Assembly: GCA_035079385.1 (NCBI GenBank)
Contig: JAVHKY010000024.1
Coordinates: 8,618,001 to 8,682,000, forward strand
Length of the DNA: 64,000 bases
From: Aspidiotus rigidus
Lineage: Eukaryota > Arthropoda > Insecta > Hemiptera > Diaspididae
Direction: 5' to 3'
In this document: positions 1 through 12,217 of the stretch, in pieces
How the letters are laid out: every line of letters begins with the position of its first letter
Position numbering within the stretch: position 1 is the stretch's first letter
The notes under the pieces: generated by a model
What the model was told of the DNA's origin: nothing
Seen by the model: the letters and a program-made list of their open reading frames with translations, nothing else
Databases searched by the model: none
Translations under genes and position numbers: made by a program

Positions 1-419
1 CTCTACTCGAGAAATAGCTGCTTCCATTCACCGAAGAAAGGCCGTAAGTACCACGATCGATAAATTGCTTATTTTGAGTTTCTCTTATCATAGAATGTAC
101 GCATACCGAGCACACCCACTAAATCAAAATTACGTTCGAAGGAGAATACAGCTTGGCAGGAATCTGTTTATTCTGGGAGGATAAGATAGACGTACAACAA
201 TTCACCAAAGAACAGGCAAAATTACCAGAGAAAAAGAAAAATCCTATTCACTTGGTAAATATACATGTTCATAATATTTTCCCATAATAAGCCTATTAGG
301 AATTCCATCACAGCCCTCATTGTACAAATTACAGGTAACTCAAATGAAATTCAAAGATACGATTTTAGAAAAATGCTCAAATCTATTTGATGAGGACAGT
401 AGACGCTTATACAGGCGTA
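1..419. other. Left flank, no gene seen
   Basis: I see no coding pattern or repeat that I can name here. The stretch lies outside the 1.29-kb inverted repeat that begins at 420. It is not the continuation of the PIN-like gene fragment found just inside the repeat, so the fragment is cut at 420. Confidence 0.5.
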
Positions 420-1029
420 ATGAAAGTAGGGTATCATATTTCGTATGCACTGTAAATGGAGTAACCAATCACCTGACTTCTCAGCTCTGATATAATTTTT
501 CGTGAGAGTAAACATTCGAAAATATTGAACCCAAAGCTTGGCTGTAGGTACTCGTTCTGATATTTTGAGAAGATACGTTTCAAATTTTTCTGAAATAATT
601 CGAACAGTACCTATCCTCTTGACCGATCGTGTCAGGATCTAACGATGGACCAGATAGTAGCCAAAGAATTGTTTCTTTTTCTTGGTGTGTGATTTCATCA
701 ATTGTTGATAGAATTATCCATGCTAAAGTTTCATGCATGTTCATATGTGCTCGTACTGCTCGGGCGTATGCATGGCCACTTGGGATTTTTTCAACAGCAT
801 TCGGTCCATAAATGAGTGTTAATACCTCTTTTAGGCCGTTTCCGGCCATTAAATACCCAATGCAGCCTAAATAAGATATTATTAGTATGTGGAAGCCACC
901 GAGCCGTACGACCACGTCTTCCATGGGAACGGCCAAAACAAAGTCCATCGCTTTTATGAACAATGGCTGGTTAAAAGTCACAATAGTTAGAATTAATTCG
1001 GTTCTCCAAATTATGACCAAAGACATCAA
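420..1029 (-). pseudogene. Inverted duplicate fragment of the PIN-like/CXC gene
   Basis: The minus-strand frame 1029-580 carries VTFNQPLFIKAMDF, LGGFHILIISYLGCIGYLM and GHAYARAVRAHM. These are the same blocks as the plus-strand gene at 3183-3593. The homology continues in another frame to about 420, where the left repeat arm ends. It is a copied fragment with no 5' or 3' end of its own. Confidence 0.8.
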
Positions 1030-1712
1030 ACGACGACATACTCATAGGAGTAAAACAGACGAAGTAATAAGGTTGTCGTTATTCAGATGGCGAATAATTT
1101 CAATATGTTCTAACGCGGTACGCTTGAAAACCGAGGACTCTCTATGGAGGAGGGACTTGGATCCCTCTTTGAAACTATGGCCAGTGGTAATAAGATGGTC
1201 CGCAAATGCCGAATCACCCAATTTCTTCTTTTCCCACGCCTTCCTATGTTCATCTATTCTAATTTTGAGCTGACGTCCAGTCTCCCCTATGTAGATTCCA
1301 TTACAGTCATTACACTCCATTTTGTAAACCCCACTTCTTTCGACCAGTGGGATGGGGTCCTTCAACTTAACGAACAGACTTTTTACAGTGTTAAGATTGT
1401 AATACACTGGGTGAAACCCAAATGGGCGGAGGACACGACCTAACTGGGAAGAGGATTTTCCTAAAAAGGGGAGCCTGATCCAATGTTTTCTACTGTCAGA
1501 CGCCGGATTGCGGGGGAGGGAGGCAGGGGAATCAAGGCTTTTCCGAGTCAATTTTCTATGGACCATCAAGTCAATATCTAAGCTGACCTCATTCACTCTG
1601 GCCAAGTGCTTTATAGTCAAAAGCTCCTGTTGAAAAGCGAGGTGACCCAATGGAATACTAGTCAACCGGTGGATATAACTATTAAAACCGGCAATTTTGT
1701 GGGCAACAGGGC
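420..1712 (-). repeat. Left arm of 1.29-kb inverted repeat
   Basis: This stretch is the reverse complement of 2503-3783 with only scattered mismatches and small indels. From the inside outwards it holds the endonuclease end of a Penelope-like element and then about 600 bp of a PIN-like gene. The inner limit is near 1712, after which the two arms diverge. The outer limit is at 420. A 790-bp spacer with the reverse-transcriptase core separates the arms. Confidence 0.9.
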
Positions 1713-2503
1713 AGAAAGATCTGCCGTGGACAGTAATATCGGTCGAGGTATCTTTTCTGTATATGGCGAATTCATCCTTCTCTATTAGAGATAGTAAGGT
1801 CCAAAAAATTTATAGATGAACCGCCTACTTCCAACGTGAATTTGATGGAAGGATACAAACTGTTGAGATACCTAAGAAACTCCAAAAGGAGATCTCGGTG
1901 ACCGGTCTACATGCACAACACATCATCAACATACCTATATGACTCAAAAGCCCCTGGCCAGAGGAAAAAAGATCGAGCTCAAATTTAGACATGAAAACCT
2001 CCGAAATGAGGGAACCCAGAGGAGAGCCAATAGGGATACCTACCTCCTCTGGAAATTCGAAAAATTTCCCCTCAAATTTGCAAAAATTATGAGACCAACA
2101 AATATTGAGTAAATTGAAAAATTCTGCCAGTTCTTCGTGACAGATATTAGATTGAACCAAGAGGTCTCCCATATGCTGCATGGCAGTAGCTCTGGGGATA
2201 CTAGGAAATAAACCGACTACGTCAAAGGAGCATAGGGTAGAATCAGGCGGAAGAATGTCATCTTCGAGCTTATCAGCCAGAGAGACCGAATTCTTCACAG
2301 AGTAGGATGACTCAAATTCTACTCTAGATTTAAACCAACGGTCCAAAAATTTTTCCAAGAAGTACGTGGGGGAAGACACAAAGGAAACGACCGGCCGCAT
2401 CGGAGTGTCCTTCTTATGAACCTTAGGCAGCCCGTACAATAAGGGCGGCACCGGGTTGGGCTCAAGGAGAAATCTTTTAAGCGAAGGGGTTGTGATATTT
2501 GCC
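1042..2503 (-). pseudogene. Penelope-like element reverse transcriptase and GIY-YIG endonuclease, broken
   Basis: On the minus strand the reading runs from the reverse transcriptase (2503 to about 1800) to the endonuclease (1665 to 1042). Visible RT landmarks are LLYGLPKVHK, CSFDVVGLFPSIP (catalytic Asp) and GIPIGSPLGSLISE. The YVDD box lies at 1922-1933 but in another frame, two codons before a stop. A frameshift therefore precedes motif C. The endonuclease shows the CNDC...GIYIGETGRQ pattern typical of the GIY-YIG domain of Penelope-like elements. The N-terminal part of the RT is missing, and the first 15 codons of the open frame upstream of 2503 come from antisense of the other arm. This is a dead, truncated copy. 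Confidence 0.88.
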
Positions 2504-3783
2504 CTGTTGCCCACAAAATTGCCGGTTTTAATAGTTATGTCCACCGGTTGACTAGTATTCCATTGGGTCCCTCGCTTTTCAACAGGAGCTTTTGACTATA
2601 AAGCACTTGGCCAGAGTGAATGAGGTCAGCTTAGATATTGACTTGATGGTCCATAGAAAATTGACTCGGAAAAGCCTTGATTCCCCTACCTCCCTCCCCC
2701 GCAATCCGGCGTCTGACAGTAGAAAACATTGGATCAGGCTCCCCTTTTTAGGAAAATTCTCTTCCCAGTTAGGTCGTGTCCTCCGCCCATTTGGGTTTCG
2801 CCCAGTGTATTACAATCTTAACACTGTAAAAAGTCTGTTCGTTAAGTTGAAGGACCCCATCCCACTGGTCGAAAGAAGTGGGGTTTACAAAATGGAGTGT
2901 AATGACTGTAATGGAATCTACATAGGGGAGACTGGACGTCAGCTCAAAATTAGAATAGATGAGCATAGGAAGGCGTGGGATAAGAAGAAATTGGGTGATT
3001 CGGCATTTGCGGACCATCTTATTACCACTGGCCATAGTTTCAAAGAGGGATCCAAGTCCCTCCCCCATAGAGAGTCCTCGGTTTTCAAGCGTACCGCGTT
3101 AGAACATATTGAAATTATTCGCCATCTGAATAACGACAACCTTATTACTTCGTCTGTTTTACTCCTATGAGTATGTCGTCGTTTGATGTCTTTGGTCATA
3201 ATTTGGAGAACCGAATTAATTCTAACTATTGTGACTTTTAACCAGTCATTGTTCATAAAAGCGATGGACATTGTTTTGGCCGTTCCCATGGAAGACGTGG
3301 TCGTACGGCTCGGTGGCTTCCACATACTAATAATATCTTATTTAGGCTGCATTGGGTATTTAATGGCCGGAAACGGCCTAAAAGAGGTATTAACACTCAT
3401 TTATGGACCGAATGCTGTTGAAAAAATCCTAAGTGGCCATGCATACGCCCGAGCAGTACGAACACATATGAACATGCATGAAACTTTAGCATGGATAATT
3501 CTATCAACAATTGATGAAATCACACACCAAGAAAAAGAAACAATTCTCCGGCTACTATCTTGTCCATCGTTAGATCTTCGGTCAAGAGGATAGGTACTGT
3601 TCGAATTATTTCAGAAAAATTTGAAACGTATCTTCTCAAAATATCAGAACGAGGACCTACAGCCAAGCTCGGGTTCATATTTTCGAATGATTACACTCAT
3701 GAAAAAATTATATCATAGCTGTGAGGTCAGGTGATTGGTTACTCCATTTACAGTGCATACGAAGTATGATACCCTACTTTCAT
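2503..3783 (+). repeat. Right arm of 1.29-kb inverted repeat
   Basis: This is the plus-strand partner of 420-1712. It begins in the linker between the reverse transcriptase and endonuclease of the Penelope-like element, runs through the GIY-YIG domain to about 3170, and continues into the PIN-like gene. Beyond 3783 the gene continues only on this side, so this arm is probably the source and the left arm the inverted copy. That order is inference. Confidence 0.88.
2511..3170 (+). pseudogene. Second, inverted copy of the PLE endonuclease domain
   Basis: The open frame 2592-3170 encodes a linker followed by a GIY-YIG endonuclease nearly identical to the minus-strand copy at 1042-1665. It has the paired cysteines CNDC just before GIYIGETGRQ and a conserved histidine-rich stretch (DHLITTGHSF). 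No reverse transcriptase precedes it, so it is a 5'-truncated copy placed head-to-head with the left one. Compared with the PLE at 54-57 kb, its C-terminus diverges after the IRHLN stretch and ends early. This suggests that the element's own 3' end is lost and replaced by sequence of the neighbouring gene. Confidence 0.85.
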
Positions 3784-5995
3784 GCCGCGGGACACTTTCC
3801 GTACGCCAAAAGTGCCCATGTTTACTTACAAAGCATGTTGGAATTATCTGAGAAGATGACCGATGAAGAATATCGATGATTCACCGAAAGCGGCTACTTC
3901 ACAATCCGCCGTACACATAAATTCTGGTGTGGTTTACCAACTGATCAGACCATAGAAACCACTATCAATAAAGATATGAAATCTTTAGGTGAAATTACAC
4001 GAGGTCGCGGGGCTAGTGAAAGTGTGAGGGCGCAATGGGTATTTCAGGCTGCTATTGGAGGCGAAATAAGCCATCAAATGGAAAGTTTCTGCGAAGTCCA
4101 AACAGCGTCAGTAGATCAGCATGTAGACTGGAGTGCAGCATGTAGACATCGAGATGAGTCGGATATTCAGGAGCTTGTTATTTGGTTTCGTACTCACGAA
4201 CCGTTTTCAACATCTAACAAGATTATATCCATTAGTACTGGTATTATGGCTGACCCCCAAATCATCAGATGTTTCAATGCCTATGAAATTGGTCTTGAAG
4301 CAATGAAGAAAATTTTTGGTCAATTGTATAGGTACCGAAGTTAAACTAAAAAAAAAAGATACTGCGGCTCCCTTAGCCACAGTTTCTAATTCCATTGTAC
4401 TTGGACCAAAAACCAAGCCGAAACCCATCGATCCATTAGCTCTATTCCAAAGGATTTCCATTTTACCCAGAACGGAAAAAACAATGGAATATTACTTTAC
4501 ATTCGAATTATCTACGTATTCTTTATCATTGTTTGACGAATCCGGAATGAGAAAAACCAAGAAATCCGAACTGTATGAAATTTTCCCAGTCAGTAACAAT
4601 GTAACATTAGATTGTGAGGATACGTATGTTATTGATGGAGGATTTCTTCTCCATCGCGTCATATGGGGCAGCAAAAAGATTTTTGGAGAAGTAATACGTT
4701 CAGAAACTTTTCGGTCGACGGTGCTACGTTATTTTCGATGGATATGAGAAATCAGGACTCAAGAGCATGGAGCATGAGCGACGTTACGAAAAATGTGCCC
4801 CTGACACTGTGGTTCACGAAGAACAGAGTGTCACAGCCACACAAGAACTGTTCCTGGCGAATTCAAAGAACAAAAGTAATTTCATCAAACTTTTGTGTGC
4901 CAGATTCAATGAATTGGGTGTTGTGACATCCATTGCCCAAGGTGATACGGATGTTCTCATTGTGCAAACCGCATTATCACTAGTCCCCGAGGAAGATAAG
5001 CATGTGGTAGTAGTAGGGGAAGATGTTAATCTACTTGTCCTCCTGACTGCTCTCAACAACAATGATGAGTGCAAGTTATGTTTACTGAAACCAGGAAAGG
5101 GCAACGTTCCAGATAGAATATACAACATAGCCAACATTCAGAGTGCCAACGTTCTACTGAAGGAGAATATTTGGTTTCTTCATGCTTTCACCGGCTGCGA
5201 TTCCACATCAGCCATATACCAGAAGGGAAAAGTGCGCGCTTGGAAACTTCTGCAGAAGTCTTCACAGTTGCAAGCCGCAGTTCAATTTTTCAATGAGAGC
5301 GAAGGTTCACAAGAAAGTATTTTTCAGTCAGGCTGCACTGCATTTCTACAACTTTATGGAGCACCGTTGGAAATAACATCCGTGAATCGCTACCGGTACA
5401 TTCTCTTTGAATGCGGTGCTGCTCGAAACGCGGCTAATATAAAGTCACTGTGTCCAACCGAAGGAGCAGTTCGTCAACATTCTTTCCGGGTATACCTACA
5501 AATACAGGCTTGGCGAGGACATCCTCTATCAATGACAAAATGGAGAAAAGAGAAAGAAATGTTTTATCCTATTGGCACTACCGAACCACCTGCGCCCAAT
5601 GCGTTACTAAAGAAATTGTTCTGTAATTGTCAGAAAGGCTGTGCTGGTGGATGTACCTGTCGTAAACTTGGTAAATATAAAAGGCAATAGTACTTGTGGC
5701 TAGTTTCAATAAAAGGTATTTCTTGCTGATTGAGCTTCCTCACTGAATATCATATTCGTTTTAATAGTAAGATATTTTTTCTAATGAATTAGGATGTTGC
5801 GGCAAGACATATCTTCCACCATGACTGGTCACATATGTATGAAGAAAACTGTATGAAAGTTATACTGATATTGTAATATTTCTGCTTTTTCAAGGACTAA
5901 AGTGTTCAACAACGTGTTCGAATTGTCACGGAACTGCTTGCCTCAACTCAAACTCTGTGGATACATCCGAGAGCGAAGAAGATGATATTTTATAA
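3183..5995 (+). pseudogene. PIN/FEN-like nuclease gene with C-terminal CXC-like tail, broken copy
   Basis: This is a member of a large, poorly named animal gene family, often multicopy and annotated as uncharacterised or tesmin/TSO1-like CXC protein; I recognise the family from memory. Blocks in order are TIVTFNQ, LGGFH, GHAYARAVR, MIPYFHAAGHFPYAKSAHVY, EITRGRGASESVRAQWVF, YVIDGGFLLHRV, then in one long frame (4767-5670) QGDTDVLIV, VVVVGEDVNLLVLL and HAFTGCDSTSAI. The spaced acidic residues recall FEN/XPG-type PIN nucleases, which is inference. The tail CNCQKGCAGGCTCRKL stops at a canonical donor at 5671. Joining to the acceptor that ends at 5894 restores CRKLGLKCSTTCSNCHG and a stop at 5993. 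Damage: frame changes near 3600-3700, 4316 and 4700, and a stop at 3877. The 5' part is lost at the PLE junction. Confidence 0.8.
5671..5894 (+). other. Intron in the PIN-like gene tail
   Basis: The donor G|GTAAAT follows codon CTT G, and the acceptor TTTTTCAAG precedes GACTAAAG. Splicing keeps the frame and rejoins the cysteine-rich tail as expected for the family. Reading straight through instead gives an early stop after LGKYKRQ. Confidence 0.7.
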
Positions 5996-7450
5996 AAACG
6001 TGTACAGAGTATTGTATCAATTTAAATGTTTTCAACCAGAAATGTACTACATTTGTCTTCTTCAAACTTAGACAGAATAACATTTCAACAAAAATTATCT
6101 TCTATTAGTTATATGTGTACAACGATAATGGTATGGCGCGGCGACCGCGCATAGTCTTGTAATACTGAGAAGTACAATATAAGGGCAATATGTTTCGTTG
6201 CGCGCTGGCGACGTTCATATGCGCTGTAGCAAAAAAAGACAAGACACCATTTTTATGTAAAATTTTACGTACAATATTTTCTCTCGAATCATAAATTTCC
6301 GAAAAATGCGTTATTTTCGAGAAAAACGCGAAAAACTGATTTTTGGGAGGTTCTGCCCCCCGAAAAACCAACTTCCTGTAGATAGGGGGGGGAGGAGGGT
6401 TTTTTTTTTGGTTAATTAGGAGACCATTACCAACAACTTCCAGCAATAAAACCTAAGATAGGAATTTTTTCATTTCTAAAACCCTATTGCACCTAGGCTA
6501 ATAGCTGCTGTGTCAGTTAAATCTCTTATTATAATTATATAGCTCAAGAGCTCTGTTGAAAGCCTTGTAATAATTTTTGGTACCTATTTTTTGGCCCGGT
6601 AGATAAGAGGAAATGAACAATAGAAATAGATGAAAAAAAATTGCGTTAATGACGTCCAGCAATATTTTAAGAAGAGAACATTTAGATATAATATCGTACA
6701 ATAAGAATATGACGTCAGCAATAAGACCATGAATAGAACATAGGTAAAATAATTACGCAATAAGATTGTAAATTTCTTCGCCATATCCTCAGCTGCGTTA
6801 AAAAAGTAAAAATGAACATCAACCAGCGCAATAAAAAATTGTGGATAAATAAAAAAAAATGATTCCACCAACCACCCGGTACCCCATATACTTCTTACTG
6901 AAGAAGCAACTCGCGCTCCGCTTTGGAAGGACGCCCCCTCTAACTTTTCCATCCCAATGAAATCTGTTTCGCCGTCTCGCCTCGGGTACGAGGACAGATT
7001 TTTGAGGTATATTTTGTAAACCAAGAATGCATTTTCAAAAAACCTGCTTGGTAAATGCACGTACAGGAAGATTTTTCCTCGACTTCGTTGGGTACGGTAA
7101 TGATCCAGAGATACAGTGAAATTGGGCAATCCGTGAAACTGGGCATTTTACGCGCGTTTTATCGTTCATGTGTCGTGGCGTCTTTTCGTGTACGTACGCG
7201 GTTACCAACATTATCTTCGTGCGATTCTTCAGCCTTGTGATCTTTGTACGCGACGTCGCGTTTACACTTCTGCACAATTTGGATACGTTCTACGTATAAT
7301 TATGTGAAATATGGTAAAGGGTTCGAGCCCCGTACAAGCTTTTTTTCTTTTCTTTCTTTTGTTTCTTTACATTTTTTTAAATTATTATTTTTTTTAAATC
7401 ACAAAAATTGTTTCATTTTATTGTTATTCTGAAAAATTGTTTCTTTTTTC
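5996..7450. other. Intergenic, no gene; fragment of unit repeat
   Basis: No convincing coding sequence is seen. A G-rich/T-rich tract lies at 6385-6412. The segment near 6480-6575 resembles parts of 21635-21925 and 40100-40190, so a piece of the tandem unit described at 7560 may extend to here. The T-loop-like string near 7318 has no tRNA around it. Confidence 0.45.
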
Positions 7451-7456
7451 TCCTCA

Positions 7457-7552
7457 TATGGTTTTAAGAACATCATTGACACAAACGGTGAAATTTGATT
7501 GCCAAACCTTCGGGAAAGTTGAAAACACAAAATACTTGGGAGTCACAATCTG
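7457..7552 (+). pseudogene. LINE reverse-transcriptase remnant
   Basis: A short open stretch reads KVENTKYLGVTI preceded by TVKFDCQTFG. The KYLGV(T/I) block follows the catalytic core in non-LTR retrotransposon RTs. Nothing else of the element is recognisable, and the sequence passes into the tandem unit at about 7560. It may be a chance resemblance. Confidence 0.35.
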
Positions 7553-8136
7553 CAACCACCACGAGGTGAAATATTTCTCGTCTTAAAAAACCCATCCTCC
7601 CGGCGGGAAGTGTGGTGTTTACATGTTCCAATGCGAGCTCCACTGCATAAATCTTATAAGGTCGATTTTTTCGTGAGAGGTCTCATTTGAGTATTCTATG
7701 CTTGAAAATTCAAAATAATAATAAACGTATTTACAGATAAATTTGAAGGAAAATAAGCAATTAATATGCAAAAATATGAATTCATAAATTTTACAGTAAT
7801 GTTATGCCACCTTAAAAGTAATACGCACGTGCACATCTTAAATTAAGATCTCAATCTCCTTTTTCAGAAAGACAGACACTTGATGTTGAAAGGCCTTATA
7901 TGCGTATACAAAAAATCTATTTTTTTAAAATAAAGGGTAGGAAAGTTCTAGGCTAGCACTTACAACAACACTGCACCCTGACAGAATCAAGGTACCCGTC
8001 CGTAAACTGCAGCCGCAACAACAATCGTTAACTCTATAAAAACCCTTCATGATTACGTTCACGACAAAATGGAACTCGAAATATTAAATCAAACCAATAT
8101 TATTTTTCTCCAGTTTTCACTATGCATGTAATAAGA

Positions 8137-8272
8137 ATGAAAAAACTGCAAAGAGCTCTAAAATCGATCGTGGCGCAAAAGATGGAGCAATTGAAGCACG
8201 TTAAGATGAACGTGCAATACGGATCTGACATTACCGACGGTGGAATACGCGAGCCTCTTTCCCCGCGAACTT
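8137..8272 (+). pseudogene. Basic exon, unit I copy, frameshifted
   Basis: It starts like the intact unit II exon at 28199 with LQRALKSIVAQKMEQLKHVK. It then shifts frame after VKMNVQ and ends early at a stop. The upstream 200 bp is also shared among the three units. Confidence 0.55.
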
Positions 8273-8399
8273 GAACTTGCACGTGGAGCGTTGGCAGAAA
8301 GAGGTACCGTAAGTCAGCCGGCGGCGGCGCGGGTGCGCTACGACCATATACCTAGTTTAGAACCACCTATAATATTATCCAGCGGCCGACCACCAACAT

Positions 8400-11092
8400 A
8401 AACGGGGTGGGAATATTTGGAAAAATTTCGAGTCTTGAGCCGAATTGTTTCACTGGAACACTGGTAAGAAAAAATCGGATCGATGTTTCATTTTAGAGAC
8501 ATGAAATTGTTTATACTTATACTTGGTAAATGACAGCGAGTGCTTGCTGTACGAGGTTTTCTTCCTTCAATCTAGTGTAGCCGTTTCAAGTATAAATTCT
8601 TACGTTCTCTAGTTATGACGCACAGTGCTTGAATTTTTTTCTAAATTTATAAAATTATTTGAATGTTTATTCAATGGAAAAAAAATATTCAGTGCAGTAA
8701 ACATATAGGCCTAGCTTACCAGAAGCACTTTGGGTTAAAGATAATTTTGTATAAATTAGCCGATTGTCTCAATAGAGCGGTGTAGCATTTACGCCCAAGA
8801 TCAACAATTTTCACCTAAAATCAGCCACAACTCGGCGACTAATAGACATTTTTTTTTTTTTTACTTTCTTTTTCTTTCGAACTAATCCCCTGGAAATGAT
8901 TCTCTCCCGGTAAAAATCCAAGTACTCGCTTAGACCATTTTGTGGGGAAGTCATATTTGTACCAGTTTTCTAAAATTAAATATGTGTAAAAATATAAAAT
9001 TAAATTGAATTATAACATTATCGAAACAACAAATTGAATGAGACGAAGATCATTAAGTCGTTACAGAAGATTTTTTAATTGGAAATCGATAAATTAAATT
9101 ACATGTTACAACAAATCTAAAGCTGGTAACCAGGTCACTACCTATGTCTAAACTCTAATCGCAAACGATAGATTAGGAGTTACATTGTTGAAACTCAAAT
9201 AATAACTTTGAATACGGAGAGATCTTAGTTCACTGATGACTATACTATACAACATCTATGCTTCTCTCACAGATACCGAAGTTTGGTAGGTTTAAAAAAT
9301 TGTTCACTCTCATTACATCGACGGTAACTTAAATACGAGTAACAAATAATGAAATACCATTACTAGTTAACACCAAAGAAATTTTTGGTACACAATTGAA
9401 TTTAATTTAATCAGAATAGGATTGCAAATAACAATTATCGACAACAAGTATCTATCATTGAAAGACACGAAGTAAAGCACTGTGAAAGCTTTATATTGGT
9501 TATCTGTATATCACTCATAAATGTTTAAAATAATTTCATCATAAAATCTATAGATAACAAACAGAAATATTTCGGATGAAAAAATTAGTTCAATCCCGCC
9601 CGGAAAAACTTCGTCAATGCCATGGCAACGCCTTTTTGCAACAAATGGCCAATTTATTACCATTTTTCAAGTGTTCCGTTAAGAATTTGGCAAAATATCA
9701 GCCATAATGTGGCACCAATTTTTCCCGGAGGGATTATATTAACCTGTAAGGTTGTTTTTTAAAATTGTAATATTATAGCAATAGATGTAAGAATTAATGT
9801 ATTCCACATACGCTATCAGTGACAAGGTGGCCCATGAAATTTCCATAAGAGAAGAGATAATCATAAAACTCAAGATTCAGAATTTTTAAAAACATAGAAA
9901 AGAAAAGAAAAAAATTACTTGTACCTATGAAAAATACAAAAAATTATTTTTTTGACAATCTCCTGTTATAATGATACCTAATACCTATTAATTAACGGAA
10001 AATAAAAAGAAAGAGAATCAAATGTGCAAAAATTAATTGCTGTAAAAATATGATTTAACGTTTTCGTGTATCTCTTCACATAATTGAGCTTTCTCTTAGC
10101 AGCCAATCATTTGATTTCAATTGGTTTTCGAGAGAGGGTGTAAGAAGATGAACAGAAAGGCCGTAACAGTTGAGATGGATTAGGAATTAATCGTGCAAAC
10201 CGTTGAATAAATTTGTTGGCGTCCCAATAGCATCTTCGAACCAATTCGTATTACCTATATCGAGTTCCTGTAGCGTTCGTTTAAATTGATTTGAGAGAAT
10301 AACAACGTAAGTAGGTACCCGAAAATGAGAATCTTACCTGTAAGAAAAGATGAAAAGGAAAAAATACAGCTTTACGCACAAAAGGATAACACAAATTACC
10401 GGTAGCTGAAAGAATGAATTAAAAAATCCAATGGTAGAAAATTGTTACCATAAAAATCATCATTACTTAAATATAGAAAACGACTCAAAATATTAAGTAA
10501 ATGCCTGTGAAGATGAAAAAAGAAGACAAGAAAAAAACTTTCTGAATCGAAATACATTTGTGAAATTTCAGATCTTCGTAGAATTTAATCTAGTACGAGA
10601 AAGCACGTCCTGCATCTTATTCTCCCAGTTCCACATAGTACGAGTGAACGACACTAGTAAAGTACCATACTAGCCCTGAAATAAAGAAGGTAAGAAAAAA
10701 ATTAGGTATAGACTAATGAAACAGCTAGAAAATAATAATTGAAATTGTGTTAGGAATAGCTTTTAATTATTTGTACATATTCTCAGGAGAGAAATTTTCT
10801 GTTGATCGTTTATTTAGTCATTAATCCAACTTTGTAAGACAATAATTATGCTTTTCAATATTATTCTGAATTATTGAATTTTGTCTTTTATTTTGTAACT
10901 TTTCAAGACAGACGCGCTGCAGAGGCCAACCAAATTTAAATTTTACAAAAGTACTTATAGGTTTATTTTTAGCCTATTATTTATACATTTTTTATCTAGC
11001 CTATTTATAGATTGGTATAAGTCTTGTCTTACTCTTTCTGGTTTAAATCTTAGCACCACCCAGATTCAGGTTTCTTTTCTCAAATCTTTATA
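8400..11092. repeat. Non-coding part of tandem unit, two blocks
   Basis: No gene is seen. The block 8393-9360 is shared with unit III at 57664-58560. The block 9370-11092 is shared with unit II at 31232-32750. Unit I carries an extra 200 bp near 10070-10290 that unit II lacks. Confidence 0.65.
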
Positions 11093-11254
11093 GGAAAGAA
11101 AACACAAATTGCTTTTCCCGCACAGAATTTTTATATTTGAAACACGACGTTTCGGCCAATCTGGTGGCCTTTCTCAAGATGAAAGGAGTACTGAGAGGTA
11201 GAGAAATAAAACGGATGACTAACAATGTAAGCCGTGAGTCAGAAAAAATAGCAT

Positions 11255-12112
11255 GAAATTATTTGACGATTTTTCATCAATTATTATCTTTTCGAATGTC
11301 CAGAAATATCCAACATTTTTTCTCTTGCCCGACTTTACGACCTCTCCGATCTGCCCTCAACACTTCTATTAATATACAACAAACTCTCAATAACAACTCC
11401 GAAACAATTGACTCAACTCTAACTTACTTACGACCTACTGACTTTTACAACCACGTTTAACTCCAAACGATGACGCCAAAAAAAAAAAAAAAAGAATATT
11501 TTGTTTTCCTTTATATTTTTATTTCATCTCAATTCTTTTACATGTATTTTGTTTACAACTTTCCTTCCTTTCTACTTTATTAAATACTAAGTTTATGTCA
11601 ACGCAGAACTATCTGCCGAGCAAATAGCCCTAGCGCAGCTGCATTGCTCGTAAAAAAAAAAAAAAAAAAAACATCAGACAAATACTATACTCAGAAGCCA
11701 TCAATCTACAATTCGCTACCCCACTCCGAGCCACCGACCTATCATCAGAAAACCCTTCAATTTTCTCACATATTTTCAAATTTATCTCTGACCTACCTCC
11801 TTCCATCAACATTTAAATTCAATTCATTTTTTCCGTTATCCTTCGAGGTAAGGCCCAGTAGCCATCCTCTTTCCAACCCTTTTTTTTTTTTTTTTTTTTT
11901 TTTCTTAATGATTTACTTTCTTTAAATTCTAAAGAGCGATAAATCAATCTTTCTTAATACAAGAAATCAAACTCGGCTCCAGTCCTTACAACGGATTGCT
12001 GGCAAAGTACTATTGTTTTCACTTTTTTTTTTTTTTTTTTTTTTTACATCTATGCATGTGTGTAATTTTTTTCCCCCTATTCTTTTTTTTTGTTTTGTTT
12101 TATATTGTTTTG

Positions 12113-12143
<31 letters not shown>

Positions 12144-12217
12144 GTTTTTTTTTTTTTTGTTTTTTTCTTTTATAATTTTTCTCTATGGTTGGATGTAATA
12201 AATAAATAAATAAAAAG
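11255..12217 (+). mobile_element. LINE 3'-end sequence nested in left arm of PLE-2
   Basis: The interval breaks the left inverted arm between TTATTTGACG and GATAGTGGTAG, which are nearly adjacent in the right arm. It opens with a LINE ORF end (NIQHFFSCPTLRPLRSALN, stop at 11458). It continues with a 3' UTR that recurs at 34493-34715 and ends in poly-A near 11672. A second, less clear 3' end with T-rich tracts and a TTTTG run follows, finishing in ATAAATAAATAAATAAAAAG. Probably two successive LINE tails are present. Confidence 0.7.

Noticed and set aside
7311..7335. tRNA-like T-arm string GGGTTCGAGCCCC
   Set aside because: No matching acceptor stem, D-arm or anticodon arm can be drawn in the 75 bp before it.
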